The notes beneath the pieces were generated by a model. That model did not search any database, was not told where the DNA came from, and saw only the letters and a program-made list of their open reading frames with translations. 64,000 bases of DNA, taken from NCBI RefSeq assembly GCF_024362385.1, contig NZ_CP101466.1:992001-1056000 (forward strand), written 5' to 3'. Below are positions 19,288 through 27,819 of the stretch, one piece after another; positions within the stretch are counted from its first letter, which is position 1, and each line of letters begins with the position of its first letter. A program made the position numbers and the translations under genes. The DNA comes from Arthrobacter sp. DNA4 (GTDB taxonomy: Bacteria; Actinomycetota; Actinomycetes; Actinomycetales; Micrococcaceae).

Positions 19288-19301
19288 GGGCCTTTAGTCC
19301 C
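19288..19301. promoter_or_regulatory. possible DosR/DevR-like box
   Basis: GGGCCTTTAGTCCC matches 13 of 14 positions of the GGGACTWWAGTCCC core bound by DosR-type response regulators. A second symmetric element, CTGGCC-N5-GGCCAG, lies at 19232-19248. Both are upstream of the secreted protein gene (start 19146). The match is suggestive only. Confidence 0.3.
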
Positions 19302-19345
19302 CGGGCGGGGCGCGTGCCGCCGTCGTGCCTTCCGGCCCTGGCCGG

Positions 19346-20641
19346 TCAGTCAGCGTGGCCTGTCGCCGGCGTGACCCGGATACGGGCGATCCGGAGCCTG
19401 TCCATGCTGAGGACTGTCAGCACGTATCCCGGGATCTGCACCCGGTCGCCTGCGCGGGGCAGGCGGCCCAGCCGGTCCATCATGAACCCGGCGACGGTCT
19501 CGTAGTGGCCCTCCGGGAGGACGATCCCCGCGGCAGCCTTGAACTCCTGCAGGATCAGGCCGCCGTCAACATCGATGAAGCCGTCGGCCACGTTGACCCG
19601 GTCCTCGTGCTCGGCGCCGGTGTCGTACTCGTCATAGATTTCGCCCACCAGTTCCTCCACCAGGTCTTCGAGCGTCACTACCCCGTCAGTACCGCCGTAC
19701 TCGTCCACCACCAGGGCGATGTGCTGGTTGGTCTTGCGCATCCGGGACAGCGACGGCAGTACCCGGTTGGTCCCGGGCAGCGGAAGGATCTCCCGGGCAA
19801 GGGTCCGCACCGGGGACTGTTCCTGGACCTCGTCGCCGGGCATCAGGTCCCGGATGTGCACAAAGCCCAGGACATCGTCCGGGCTCCTCCCGATCACCGG
19901 GAACCGCGAATACGGGCCGTCCCTGACCATCCTGCGGGCATCCGCAACGCTCATGGCGCCGTCGATGAAGGTCACCTCCGTACGGGGGCGCATCACCTCC
20001 TGCAGCGTCCGGTCCCCGGCGCCGAACACATCGGCCACGATGTTCCGGCTGCTCTCTTCGAGCAGTTCGCTGTCCGCCACCATGTCCCATAGCTCCTCGG
20101 AACTGATGCCCTCCCGCTTGGCCCGCGGGTCGCCGCCAAGGAGCCTGACCACGGCATCGGTGGACACGGACAGGAGCCAGATGACCGGCCGCATGACGCG
20201 GGCGAGTCCGACCAGCGGCGGGGCGAGTACTTTAGTGAACGCGACGGGACGTTGCAGCGCCAGCCGCTTCGGGGCAAGCTCACCCAGGACCAGGGACAGG
20301 TAGGCCACCAGCAGGGTCATGCCGATGAAGGACACCGGCCCCGCCGCCCCGCCCAGCCCCAGCGCTTCGAGGAGGGGGACGACGGCGGGGGCGATCGCGG
20401 AGGCGCCATAGGCCGCCGAGAAGAACCCGGACAGGGTCACCCCGATCTGCACGGTGGAGAGGAACCGGTTGGGATTGCGTGCCAGGGCCGCGGTCCGGGC
20501 GCCGGTGTCACCGGACTTCTCGATCCCGCGCACCTGGCTTTCGCGCAGGGACACCAGGGCCATCTCCGCCGCCGCGAACACCCCGCCCAGCAGTACGAAA
20601 CCGAGAACCAACCCAATATTGACCAGGGCGCCGCTGTCCAT
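19346..20641 (-). CDS. hemolysin/CorC-type CNNM transmembrane protein with CBS pair
   Basis: A 431-aa protein. An N-terminal CNNM/DUF21 membrane domain (about residues 1-195, four hydrophobic segments, motifs GGVFAAAEMALVSL and QIGVTLSGFFSAAYG) is followed by two CBS domains (about 210-335; VMRPRTEVTFIDG, VDEYGGTDGVVTLEDLVEELVGEI) and a C-terminal CorC_HlyC domain (about 345-425). The family is tied to magnesium or cobalt transport. The name hemolysin is historical. It is a single gene; no partner CBS paralogue lies next to it. Confidence 0.92.
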   Translation of the reverse strand: MDSGALVNIGLVLGFVLLGGVFAAAEMALVSLRESQVRGIEKSGDTGARTAALARNPNRFLSTVQIGVTLSGFFSAAYGASAIAPAVVPLLEALGLGGAAGPVSFIGMTLLVAYLSLVLGELAPKRLALQRPVAFTKVLAPPLVGLARVMRPVIWLLSVSTDAVVRLLGGDPRAKREGISSEELWDMVADSELLEESSRNIVADVFGAGDRTLQEVMRPRTEVTFIDGAMSVADARRMVRDGPYSRFPVIGRSPDDVLGFVHIRDLMPGDEVQEQSPVRTLAREILPLPGTNRVLPSLSRMRKTNQHIALVVDEYGGTDGVVTLEDLVEELVGEIYDEYDTGAEHEDRVNVADGFIDVDGGLILQEFKAAAGIVLPEGHYETVAGFMMDRLGRLPRAGDRVQIPGYVLTVLSMDRLRIARIRVTPATGHAD

Positions 20642-20681
20642 GACATGACCTTACCGATCCGTGGACCGCTTGGCGCGGCCC

Positions 20682-21434
20682 CTACGTGTACATCAGGGAG
20701 CCCGGCGTGGTGAGCTTTTCGCCGGTTTCCAGCCACGTCTTCAGGCCCGAGAGGATCATCGGCCAGCCGCCGTAGAGCTGCTCGTTGGCGCCCTCGCGCA
20801 GGTCGCTGTGGGTGACGGTGAGGTGGCAGGAATCGCCGACGGGCTCGATCTCCCAGGTGACCTTGGACGTGCCCTCGGCCTTGACGTCCTCGCCCCACAG
20901 GGCGCGCATGGTCTGGACCAGGCGGCGCGGCGGGTCTACTTCCAGGTTTTCGCCTTCGCCCAGGATCTGGCCTGCCTTGGGGTTGCCCATTTCGAAGCGG
21001 CCGCCAGGCGTCCAGTCGGACTGCAGCGTATTGCCGAACTGGTACTTGCTGCGGATATCGCTGTCCGTGATGGCTTCCCAGAGCTTCTCCGGTGTGGTCT
21101 TGATGTAGATCTCAAAGATTTTTTCCATGGGACTTTCCAATCTGGATTTGAGGTCGCTGAGGGCAGCGGCCCATGGTTCTGCGTATTTGCTGACCCAGCG
21201 GTCGTGGACCAGGCGGATGGGGACCGGGTTCAGGAAGTGCAGCTTTTCCCGCCCGCGACGGCGCGTCACCACCAGGCCTGCGTCCTCCAGGATGCGGAGG
21301 TGCTTGGCGATCCCGAACCGGCTCATGCTGAACCGTGCCTCAAGCGCACTCAGGGTCTGGCCGTCCTCGCGGAACAGCTCGTCGAGCAGGTCCCTGCGGG
21401 TGGGGTCGGAGAGTGCTTTGAACACGTCGTCCAT
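20682..21434 (-). CDS. ArsR-family HTH fused to SRPBCC (AHSA1-like) domain
   Basis: A 250-aa two-domain protein. Residues 1-95 form an ArsR winged helix (DDVFKALSDPTRRDLLDELF, LSALEARFSMSRFGIAKHLRILEDAGLV). Residues about 110-250 form an SRPBCC/AHSA1 ligand-binding domain (IFEIYIKTTPEKLWEAITDSD, GGRFEMGNPKAGQI). The fusion suggests a regulator that senses a hydrophobic ligand through the SRPBCC pocket. The start at 21434 has TATCAT 7 bases upstream on the minus strand, inside a perfect palindrome (21443-21470); the frame's earlier GTG at 21464 lies within the promoter and is rejected. Autorepression is the likely control. Confidence 0.88.
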   Translation of the reverse strand: MDDVFKALSDPTRRDLLDELFREDGQTLSALEARFSMSRFGIAKHLRILEDAGLVVTRRRGREKLHFLNPVPIRLVHDRWVSKYAEPWAAALSDLKSRLESPMEKIFEIYIKTTPEKLWEAITDSDIRSKYQFGNTLQSDWTPGGRFEMGNPKAGQILGEGENLEVDPPRRLVQTMRALWGEDVKAEGTSKVTWEIEPVGDSCHLTVTHSDLREGANEQLYGGWPMILSGLKTWLETGEKLTTPGSLMYT

Positions 21435-21442
21435 GCCCTCAA

Positions 21443-21470
21443 TGATAGGTGACCATATGGTCACCTATCA
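21443..21470. promoter_or_regulatory. 28-bp perfect palindromic operator over the ArsR-SRPBCC promoter
   Basis: Half-site TGATAGGTGACCAT (21443-21456) is followed by its exact reverse complement (21457-21470). On the minus strand TTGATA (21466-21471) and TATCAT (21442-21447) are spaced by 18 bases, so the palindrome covers the -35, spacer and nearly all of the -10 of the regulator gene. The other neighbour ends here (MscS stop at 21490), so the target is the regulator itself. Confidence 0.8.
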
Positions 21471-21489
21471 AGGGTTTTCCGGCGCGGGA

Positions 21490-22725
21490 TCAGTTCCGGG
21501 AGGCCAGGTTCCGGTCCCGTTCCTCGAACACCTCGTCGCCGGGACCGGTGAAGGCCCGCGACCGTTCGACGGCCTCGATGGATCCGGTGAACAGCTGCGA
21601 TTCGTGCGGGTCCGCCGGGGCATGCGCACCCGCCGCCCCCGACGCACCCAGCCCGCGCAGGGGTGCCTTGCGCCGGGTGGCCGTGCCGCCGTCGTCCGCT
21701 GCCTGCTCCCAGCGCTGGTGCGGCAGCGCCTGCGGATGGTTCTGCTGGAGGAACGTGACCATGGTTTCGCGGACCAGGCAGCGCAGGTCGAAGAGCGCGG
21801 CACTGTCTGCGGCGCTGACCAGGATGCGGACACGGACAAAACCTCCGGTGGCATCGGTGATCTGCAGGACGCCCACGCGTTCATCCCACAGTTCGGTGCC
21901 GGCCAGGACCCGGCGCAGTTCGGTGCGCATGTCCTCCACGGGGGCGCGCCAGTCGAGGTCGAACTCCACGGTGCCCATGACCTCGGACTGGCGGCGGGTC
22001 CAGTTCTCGAACGGGGTGGTGGTGAAGTAGGTGGAGGGCAGGATCAGCCTGCGGTCGTCCCAGAGATGGACCACCACGTAGGTGAGGGTGATCTCCTCGA
22101 TCCGGCCCCACTCCTTCTGGACCACCACCACATCGTCCACGCGGATGGCGTCGGTGAACGCGAGCTGCATACCGGCGAAGACATTCACCAGGGACGTCTG
22201 CGCGGCGAGGCCAGCCACGATCGAGATCACGCCCGCGGACGCCAGCAGCCCGGCCCCCAGCGCCTGGATCGCGGGGAACGTGAGCATGGCAGTGCCGACG
22301 GCGAGCACCACCACCAGCGCCACGGCGATCCGCCGGGCCAGGATCATCTGGGTGCGCAGCCGCCGGGCACGCCGGTTGTCCGCCACGTCCACGCTGTGCC
22401 GGTTCAACACCACGGCCTCCACGATCAGCAGGACCGCGATGGCAAGCCACGCGAACGCGCCGATCATCGCGATCAGCAGGAGATGGTCGACGCCGGCGTG
22501 CCAGCTTTCGCCTGCAGCCGTCAGCCCCAGCGCAGCGCGGACGCCCACCAGGCACAGTGCAAGCCGCAACGGCTGGCGGGCCACCCGGGAAGTGGCGTGC
22601 AGTTCAGGACGCTTCCGGTTGAGCTTGAGGACGATCTTGCGGAGCAGCCAGGACAGGGTGAGTCCGGCCACCACCGCCAGGGCCATGGCGATGAAGGGCA
22701 GGGCGGGATTCAGGAAGTCTGGCAT
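21490..22725 (-). CDS. mechanosensitive ion channel, MscS family
   Basis: A 411-aa membrane protein. Four N-terminal hydrophobic helices are followed by the pore helix and beta domain (LGAGLLASAGVISIVAGLAAQTSLVNVFAGMQLAFTDAIRVDDVV, then WGRIEEITLTYVVVHLWDDRRLILPSTYFTTTPFENWTR). The C-terminal 70 residues are a polar extension. MscS channels release solutes on osmotic downshift. The ATG at 22725 has no strong ribosome binding site. It is a single gene, with DUF1304 upstream on the same strand. Confidence 0.92.
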   Translation of the reverse strand: MPDFLNPALPFIAMALAVVAGLTLSWLLRKIVLKLNRKRPELHATSRVARQPLRLALCLVGVRAALGLTAAGESWHAGVDHLLLIAMIGAFAWLAIAVLLIVEAVVLNRHSVDVADNRRARRLRTQMILARRIAVALVVVLAVGTAMLTFPAIQALGAGLLASAGVISIVAGLAAQTSLVNVFAGMQLAFTDAIRVDDVVVVQKEWGRIEEITLTYVVVHLWDDRRLILPSTYFTTTPFENWTRRQSEVMGTVEFDLDWRAPVEDMRTELRRVLAGTELWDERVGVLQITDATGGFVRVRILVSAADSAALFDLRCLVRETMVTFLQQNHPQALPHQRWEQAADDGGTATRRKAPLRGLGASGAAGAHAPADPHESQLFTGSIEAVERSRAFTGPGDEVFEERDRNLASRN

Positions 22726-22830
22726 CCTTTAACCTCTATCAAGCCTTTGCCGGGCCCCGAAATCGGGTACCCCCGGCGCGTGTCCGTTGTAAGGCTGCGG
22801 CGGCCGCTGTGGACCGTGCCCCGGGAGAAG

Positions 22831-23238
22831 CTACGGCCCGAACGGCAGCAGGAGCAGGGCCACCAGGGCAGGGACCGTCGCCGCGAGGGTCCCCGGCACG
22901 CTGTCCCACTTCCGGGGATAGTGCCCCTGGAGGTCTGCGAGCAGCATGGTGGGTGCAGTGAGGACCATGTTGGCGCAGCAGTAGACCACCAGCGTGTAGC
23001 CCACCACCAGGTGGCCGGAGTTGGCCGCGACCACGCCGGCGATCACCCCCAGCGCCACCAGCAGGTTCCGGTACCCGGTGGGGATGGCCCACATCATCAC
23101 GGCGGGCACGTTCTCCGGGGGCGTGCTCAGGAATTTCTGCGCCCACCTGTTGCGGCGGAGGAGGAAGCTCTCCACCGGAAAGACGAAGATATAGATGGCC
23201 GCGGCCATGACCGCGAAGATCTGCGACACGGTGTTCAT
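22831..23238 (-). CDS. DUF1304 family membrane protein
   Basis: A 135-aa protein with four hydrophobic helices. The family pattern VFPVESFLLRRNRWAQKFL near the N-terminus and PTGYRNLLVALGVIAG in the middle mark DUF1304, a family of small membrane proteins with no proven function. An 8-bp inverted repeat (23273-23290) lies in its upstream region. Confidence 0.88.
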   Translation of the reverse strand: MNTVSQIFAVMAAAIYIFVFPVESFLLRRNRWAQKFLSTPPENVPAVMMWAIPTGYRNLLVALGVIAGVVAANSGHLVVGYTLVVYCCANMVLTAPTMLLADLQGHYPRKWDSVPGTLAATVPALVALLLLPFGP

Positions 23239-23272
23239 GCTCGAAGGGTAGGCCCGGCCTCACCGGCACTCC

Positions 23273-23312
23273 ATCCCCTTTCAAGGGGATTTCCAGCCTG
23301 CTCCGGCTGGAA
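23273..23312. repeat. two adjacent inverted repeats between DUF1304 and cupin genes
   Basis: ATCCCCTT-TC-AAGGGGAT (23273-23290) is immediately followed by TTCCAGCC-N6-GGCTGGAA (23291-23312). They lie between divergently transcribed genes and could be operator or hairpin elements. Confidence 0.4.
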
Positions 23313-23355
23313 AAACCGGCCCCCAGGGGCCGTGGACGCGGGTAGCCTTGGGCGC

Positions 23356-23691
23356 ATGCAGAAGATATCGATCGACGCGCTGGCCCGGCAGCAGCTCGAG
23401 GCGGCGGTCACCTCCACCAACGGCCGCGCTGCGGACACGGTGTACGGCGGCCACGAAAAAGTCCTCCGGCAGACCGTCATGGCCATGAAGGCCGGAACCC
23501 AGTTGAGTGAACACCAGAACCCCGGCGACGCCACGGTCTTCGTGATCCAGGGCTGCGTCAGCCTCAAGGCCGGTGGCGAGTCATGGCAGGGCAAAGCCGG
23601 CGATCTGCTGATCGTCCCGCCCGGCCTGCACAGCCTGCACGCCGAGGAGGACTCCGCGTTCCTGTTCACCGTGGCCAAATACCGGGACTGA
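23356..23691 (+). CDS. cupin domain-containing protein
   Basis: A 111-aa single-domain cupin. The N-terminal half has the pattern GTQLSEHQNPGDATVFVIQG and the second motif PPGLHSLHAEEDS provides His ligands. The small size and lack of other domains give no substrate. It starts at the ATG at 23356, with TAGCCT 7 bases upstream (leaderless). The longer open frame from 21127 is a shadow of three minus-strand genes. Confidence 0.85.
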   Translation: MQKISIDALARQQLEAAVTSTNGRAADTVYGGHEKVLRQTVMAMKAGTQLSEHQNPGDATVFVIQGCVSLKAGGESWQGKAGDLLIVPPGLHSLHAEEDSAFLFTVAKYRD

Positions 23692-23737
23692 ACACCGCCG
23701 GCTACGAAGCACTCGACGGGCGGCAGGACGACGGCAA

Positions 23738-23769
23738 CTGCCGGACTTCCCCCAGCGGAAGTCCGGCAG
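23738..23769. terminator. bidirectional hairpin between cupin and glycerophosphodiesterase genes
   Basis: A perfect 13-bp stem, CTGCCGGACTTCC (23738-23750) with 23757-23769, and a 6-base loop. It lies between convergent genes. No T-run on either side. Confidence 0.6.
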
Positions 23770-23823
23770 CCGCCGTCGGGCTGTAGCGCAGGAGGGGCCA
23801 GCGCAGGGCCCTGATCCGCGGAA

Positions 23824-24901
23824 CTATGCCTGCGGGGCGTAGGCCTTGGGCAGCTTCAGGCCGCGCTCATCCATGAGGGTGCGCAGGCGGGTGGGGTAGT
23901 CGGTGATGATGCCGTCCACGCCCTGGTCCATCAGCCGTTCCATGTCTGCGGGCTTGTTGACGGTCCAGGGGATGACGGCGAGGCCCAGCTGGTGTGCCTC
24001 GGCGATCATCTGCGGGGTGACAGAGCTGAATGTGGGGGAGATGACGTCGTACCCCTGGGCGGCGGCAGCCTTGGCGAGGGAGCCGTCGTAGTTGTCGATG
24101 TCGATGCCGCCCAGCTCAGGCGCGGCACCCGGCTTGCCCACCTGCATCCACGCGTCCCCGCTGGAAAGCGCAACGAGCGTGAGCTCCGGCGCCAGTTTCC
24201 TGGTGAGGTTCAGCGAGGACCAGTCGAAGGACTGGATGGTGGTGCGTTCCGCGGCGCCGGACGCCTGCACTTCTGCCACCACGGCTTTGGTCAGCGCCAC
24301 CATGCCTTCGCCGCCGGCCTTGCCGTCCTCCACCTTGGTCTCCACATTGAAGCGGACCTTTTTGGCGTTGTACTGCTCCGCCAGCTGGTAGACGTCCTTG
24401 AGCTCGGCGATGCGGTTCCCCTCGATCACGTCCTGCTCCGGGAAGCCGGGCAGCTGCATGAAGCCGCAGTTGAGGGTCTTGACCTGGGCCAGGGACAGCT
24501 CCGCCACCCTGCGGCCGACGTACGGGAACTCAGGGTCACCGGCGGTGGCCGGGGCCGGTGTCGATGCACTTGTTGGCCTGGATGGTGTCGTCATGCCAGA
24601 CGATGATCTTCCCGTCCTCGGTGAGGTGGGTGTCCAGTTCCAGGGTGCTGACGCCGAGCTTCAGGGAGTTGCCGAACGCCGCCAGCGACTCCTCGGTCCA
24701 CTCGCCGCGGCCGCCGCGGTGCGCCTGGAGGTCGAAGGAGCCGTTGCGCTCGTTCGTTGTGATGGCTGAGGTGGCGGTACCGGCAGCGTTCGACGACGGC
24801 GTGCCGGCGTCAGCGGTTCCGGCGGCAAAGGCGGCGCCGGGGGAGGCGACGGCGGCGGCGAGCAGGGCGGCGGTTGCCGCAGCGGTCAGGACTGTGCGCA
24901 T
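23824..24901 (-). pseudogene. secreted glycerophosphodiester phosphodiesterase, broken by one-base frameshift
   Basis: The first frame (from 24901) carries a signal peptide ending near AFA/AG and the catalytic start LQAHRGGRGEWTEESLAAF with His61-Arg62, continuing through LELDTHLTEDGKIIVWHDDTI. The second frame continues from about 24555 with FPYVGRRVAELSLAQVKTL to VIPWTVNKPADMERLMDQGVDGIITDYP. Together they make one GDPD domain. Removing one C from the CCCC run near 24553-24556 restores CIDTGPATAGDPEFPY and a 358-residue protein; the total length (1078 bases) fits one extra base. It would hydrolyse glycerophosphodiesters outside the cell. It is either a sequence error or a real pseudogene. 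Confidence 0.85.
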
Positions 24902-25029
24902 GGGAATGGTTCCTCCTGGTGACGGGTTTCGGCAGTGCCGGTTGACCCGCCTACGCTAGGCCAGCCAGGTTGCGGCCGGGGTTCACACAGTTGGAGGGGA
25001 GATTAACGCCAGGTTCTGCCCTGCCCCCC

Positions 25030-25093
25030 GCATCGATTGCTCCGTACCGGTCGTTTTGGCGGCTCGAAACGGCACTTACGGAGCAACCGATGC
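25030..25093. repeat. 17-bp inverted repeat (one mismatch) with 30-base loop
   Basis: Arms lie at 25030-25046 and 25077-25093 (core TTGCTCCGTA / TACGGAGCAA). An inner CGTTT/AAACG pair allows a nested fold. It sits just after the stop of the minus-strand MFS gene, and resembles in layout the element at 4861-4914. Confidence 0.45.
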
Positions 25094-25098
25094 AGGGA

Positions 25099-26340
25099 TC
25101 AGGCGGGGTCCTTGACCTTGTCAGTGACCGGCCGGGGTTCCAGCCAGATGCGTTCGCGCGGGCCCGGCGGGTAGGCGTACCGCTTGCCGGCGAGCGTGAT
25201 CACGAATGCGGCGACCACCGGGATTGCCGCCGCGGCCGGAACCAGCAGCGGGCCCCCAACCACCAGGGCCGCCGAGCCGTAGAGCGCGCCGATGGTGATG
25301 CCCAGCTGGATGGTCAGGACCGTGAGCCCGTTGGCGGCCTCGCTGTACTCCCCGCCGGCCCGGAGGATCGCGGACTGGTTGTAGATGCCGATGGCGCCCA
25401 GGCCCGCCCCCCAGACGGTCATCAGGACCAGGGCCACGGGCAGGTTTCCCACGGCGAGCGGCAGCAGGAGCATCGATGCGGCGATGGCCGCCGTCGTGAT
25501 CAGCAGCGAACGGCGGGGCCGCGAATCCACGGTGAGCCCCGCAATCCAAATGCCCAGCAGGCCGGACCCGCCCAGCACTGTGAGGGAGAGGCTCGTGGCG
25601 TAGTCCGGGAGGTTCGCCTCGCGGATAAAGGGTGCAATGTAGGTGAACAGGGCGAAGTGCGCCAGGACCAGCAGCGGCCAGGCGACCGCCACCGACTTCA
25701 CGCCTGGCTGGCCGATCGCCTTGCGCAGGGACGGACGGGCGGCGTCGGAAATGCGCTGGACGCGGGGGAGCAGCCAAAACGCGAGGACCGTCAGGACCAC
25801 GCCGAACCCGGCGAGCACCAGGAATGCGGCACGCCAGCCCAGGAATCCGCCCAGGGCCGTGCCCACCGGTGCACCGATGGCCAGGCCCACGCTGTTGCCG
25901 CTGAACACGATTGCCAGCGCCTTGCCCACTTTGTCGGCCGGAACCACGCGGGATACGAACGGCGCCATGGTGGTCCAGAGCAGTCCGTGCGCCAGCCCGC
26001 CCACCAGCCGGGCGATCATCGCCGACGTGAAGTCCGGTGCCAGTCCCACCAGTGCGTTGCTGAGCGCGAAGGTCAGGACCAGCCCCACCAGCAGGGCATG
26101 CCGCGGGATCTTCCCCAGCAGCCGTGCCGCCGGGACCACCGTGACAACGATGACGGCGGCGTAGGCAGCGGCAAGATAACCGGCCACCGGCTCGGAGACG
26201 CCAAGGCCGGTGCTGATCTGCGGCAGCAGCCCGGACGGGAGGAGTTCGGTGGTAATGGCGGTGAACGCAATGGTGGCCAGGACCACCATTGCGGCGTAGG
26301 GAAAACGGGCAGGGGACGGCGCGGAAATCGCGGAAGACAT
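25099..26340 (-). CDS. MFS transporter, 12-TM, AraJ/sugar-efflux-like
   Basis: A 413-aa integral membrane protein with 12 predicted helices. It has MFS features of the AraJ/SotB group (TTELLPSGLLPQISTGLGVSEPVAGYLAAAYAAV, ARLLGKIPRHALLVG, VGGLAHGLLWTTMAPFVSRVVP). Export of a sugar or drug-like compound is the usual guess. The start at 26340 gives MSSAISAPSP; a TTG at 26394 preceded by GGGAGGAA, which is very close, is an alternative. An operator-like repeat is found upstream at 26425-26444. Confidence 0.82.
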   Translation of the reverse strand: MSSAISAPSPARFPYAAMVVLATIAFTAITTELLPSGLLPQISTGLGVSEPVAGYLAAAYAAVIVVTVVPAARLLGKIPRHALLVGLVLTFALSNALVGLAPDFTSAMIARLVGGLAHGLLWTTMAPFVSRVVPADKVGKALAIVFSGNSVGLAIGAPVGTALGGFLGWRAAFLVLAGFGVVLTVLAFWLLPRVQRISDAARPSLRKAIGQPGVKSVAVAWPLLVLAHFALFTYIAPFIREANLPDYATSLSLTVLGGSGLLGIWIAGLTVDSRPRRSLLITTAAIAASMLLLPLAVGNLPVALVLMTVWGAGLGAIGIYNQSAILRAGGEYSEAANGLTVLTIQLGITIGALYGSAALVVGGPLLVPAAAAIPVVAAFVITLAGKRYAYPPGPRERIWLEPRPVTDKVKDPA

Positions 26341-26424
26341 GGGGGAGCGTCCATTCAAAGGGTGGGGTTGGAACGCGGCTATGCTCGCCTGCAATTCCTC
26401 CCTTAAATTTACAGGATCAAATGG

Positions 26425-26444
26425 CGTGTCATAGCTGTGACACG
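26425..26444. promoter_or_regulatory. operator-like inverted repeat upstream of the MFS gene
   Basis: CGTGTCA-N6-TGACACG, a perfect 7-bp inverted repeat at 26425-26431 / 26438-26444. It lies 85-104 bases before the MFS start. No adjacent regulator gene identifies the cognate protein. Confidence 0.35.
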
Positions 26445-26477
26445 TCGCCGCGCGGCCGCCCTGCCCCGCCCCGTTTC

Positions 26478-26510
26478 GTTGCCCGCCGGTTCCCGCTGCC
26501 GGCGGGCAAC
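26478..26510 (-). terminator. hairpin at the end of the sulfoquinovose operon
   Basis: A 12-bp perfect stem, GTTGCCCGCCGG (26478-26489) with 26499-26510, and a 9-base loop. It begins 13 bases after the isomerase stop and is the last element of the eight-gene minus-strand operon. Confidence 0.6.
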
Positions 26511-26522
26511 GCTGCCCTCTTC

Positions 26523-27776
26523 TTAAGCCCGGGTTCCGCTGATGCGCGCGTCAAGCAGCCCGGCGGCAACCGCCGGAGCCAGCCCGGGTGCCAGTGGAAG
26601 GCGGGGAACCACCAGGCAGTGCCACAAGTGGTAGATGTCAGCCTTGCCCGACCACACGGTGGAGGTGACGTTTCCGTTCTCGTCGAGTTCCTGCTTCCAG
26701 GATCCATGCTCGTAGTCGATGAACCAGTCGCGGGCGTGGTCCCAGATCCGCTCGTACCAGTCCGCGTACTTCTTCTCGCCGGTGGCGATGTACAGGGCCG
26801 CTGCGCCTCCGATTGCCTCGGCTGGTACCCACCGGATGCGGGTGGTGACCACCGGCTTGCCTTCCCAGTCCACGGTGTACACGAAACCAGGATGGCCATC
26901 CGGTTCCCAGGCGTCGCGGATGGCTGCATCGAACAGGCCGCGGGCGTCTTCGAGGAGCCAGTCCGGGACGTTCATGCCCCTGGCCTCAAGGCCGGCCCGG
27001 ATGTGCAGGAGCAGGCGCGCCCACTCCACCCAGTGGCCCGGCGTTCCCCCGTAGGCACGGAACTGGCTGGCACGGTCGTCCGTGTTGTACTCCGGCATCG
27101 GCTTCCACTCGGGGTCGAAGTGCTCAAACACCCGGTAGTTGTTGTTGCGCGCGAAGTCGTGGATGAGCACCTCGGCGATGTGCAGGGCCCGTTCCAGCCA
27201 GCGGTTCTCGCCGGTCACATCGGCCACGATGAGGTATGCCTCCACCGAGTGCATGCTTGCGTTCCCGCCGCGGTAGGCCTCGGTCTCGGTGAAGTCCCGG
27301 TTCCACGAGTCGAAGCACATGTTGGCCTTGTGGTCCCAGAACTTCGTGTCGGCTACCCGCAGTGCCTCGTCGAGCAGTTCACGGGCACCCGGGCGCCCTG
27401 CGGCGACCGCGCTCGCAGCGGCCAGGAGCACGAAGGAGTGCTGATAGCCGGACTTGGTGTCGTTGACCGGGCCATTCTCATCGACCTCGGCGTACCAGCC
27501 GCCGAACTCATCGTCGTGGAGGGCCCCGTTCAGGGCTGCGATGCCGTGGTCCACCAGTGTGGCAGCGCCCGGCCGGCCCATCAGGGCGGCAACGGCAAAA
27601 CTGTGGGTCATCCGTGCAGTAATCCACAGATGGGTGGGCTTCTCGGCGAACACCTTGCCGTAGTTGTCCAGCCAGCCGAATCCCGTTGGGACCTTGGAGG
27701 CCTCGGCGAAGTGGATCAGCCGGTCGGTTTCCGCCTCGAGCCATCGGGCGTGGGCGGGGCTGTCGAGCCACGTCAT
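26523..27776 (-). CDS. yihS: sulfoquinovose isomerase (YihS-like aldose-ketose isomerase)
   Basis: A 417-aa (alpha/alpha)6-barrel protein of the N-acylglucosamine 2-epimerase superfamily. It aligns end to end with E. coli YihS in my recollection of that sequence: [26 protein letters not shown] (48-56), GYQH (110-113), [67 protein letters not shown]. YihS interconverts sulfoquinovose, sulfofructose and sulforhamnose; mannose-type activity is possible in the family. It is the last gene of the operon that contains the matching kinase and aldolase, which strongly supports the sulfoquinovose assignment. 43 bp separate it from the exporter gene upstream. Confidence 0.9.
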   Translation of the reverse strand: MTWLDSPAHARWLEAETDRLIHFAEASKVPTGFGWLDNYGKVFAEKPTHLWITARMTHSFAVAALMGRPGAATLVDHGIAALNGALHDDEFGGWYAEVDENGPVNDTKSGYQHSFVLLAAASAVAAGRPGARELLDEALRVADTKFWDHKANMCFDSWNRDFTETEAYRGGNASMHSVEAYLIVADVTGENRWLERALHIAEVLIHDFARNNNYRVFEHFDPEWKPMPEYNTDDRASQFRAYGGTPGHWVEWARLLLHIRAGLEARGMNVPDWLLEDARGLFDAAIRDAWEPDGHPGFVYTVDWEGKPVVTTRIRWVPAEAIGGAAALYIATGEKKYADWYERIWDHARDWFIDYEHGSWKQELDENGNVTSTVWSGKADIYHLWHCLVVPRLPLAPGLAPAVAAGLLDARISGTRA

Positions 27777-27819
27777 GTCATGTCCTCTTTCTGGTGTTGG
27801 TGCAAGTGAAAAGGTCGGG

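Noticed and set aside
21127..23691. 854-codon plus-strand open frame
   Set aside because: It is antisense to the ArsR-SRPBCC, MscS and DUF1304 genes, which have clear family motifs. Only its last 111 codons (cupin) are real.
24970..26406. 478-codon plus-strand open frame
   Set aside because: Shadow of the AraJ-like MFS gene; Arg/Gln/His-rich translation with no domain.
26523..27776. N-acylglucosamine 2-epimerase (sialic acid pathway)
   Set aside because: It is the superfamily name only. The sequence follows YihS closely and the operon holds the sulfoquinovose kinase and aldolase.
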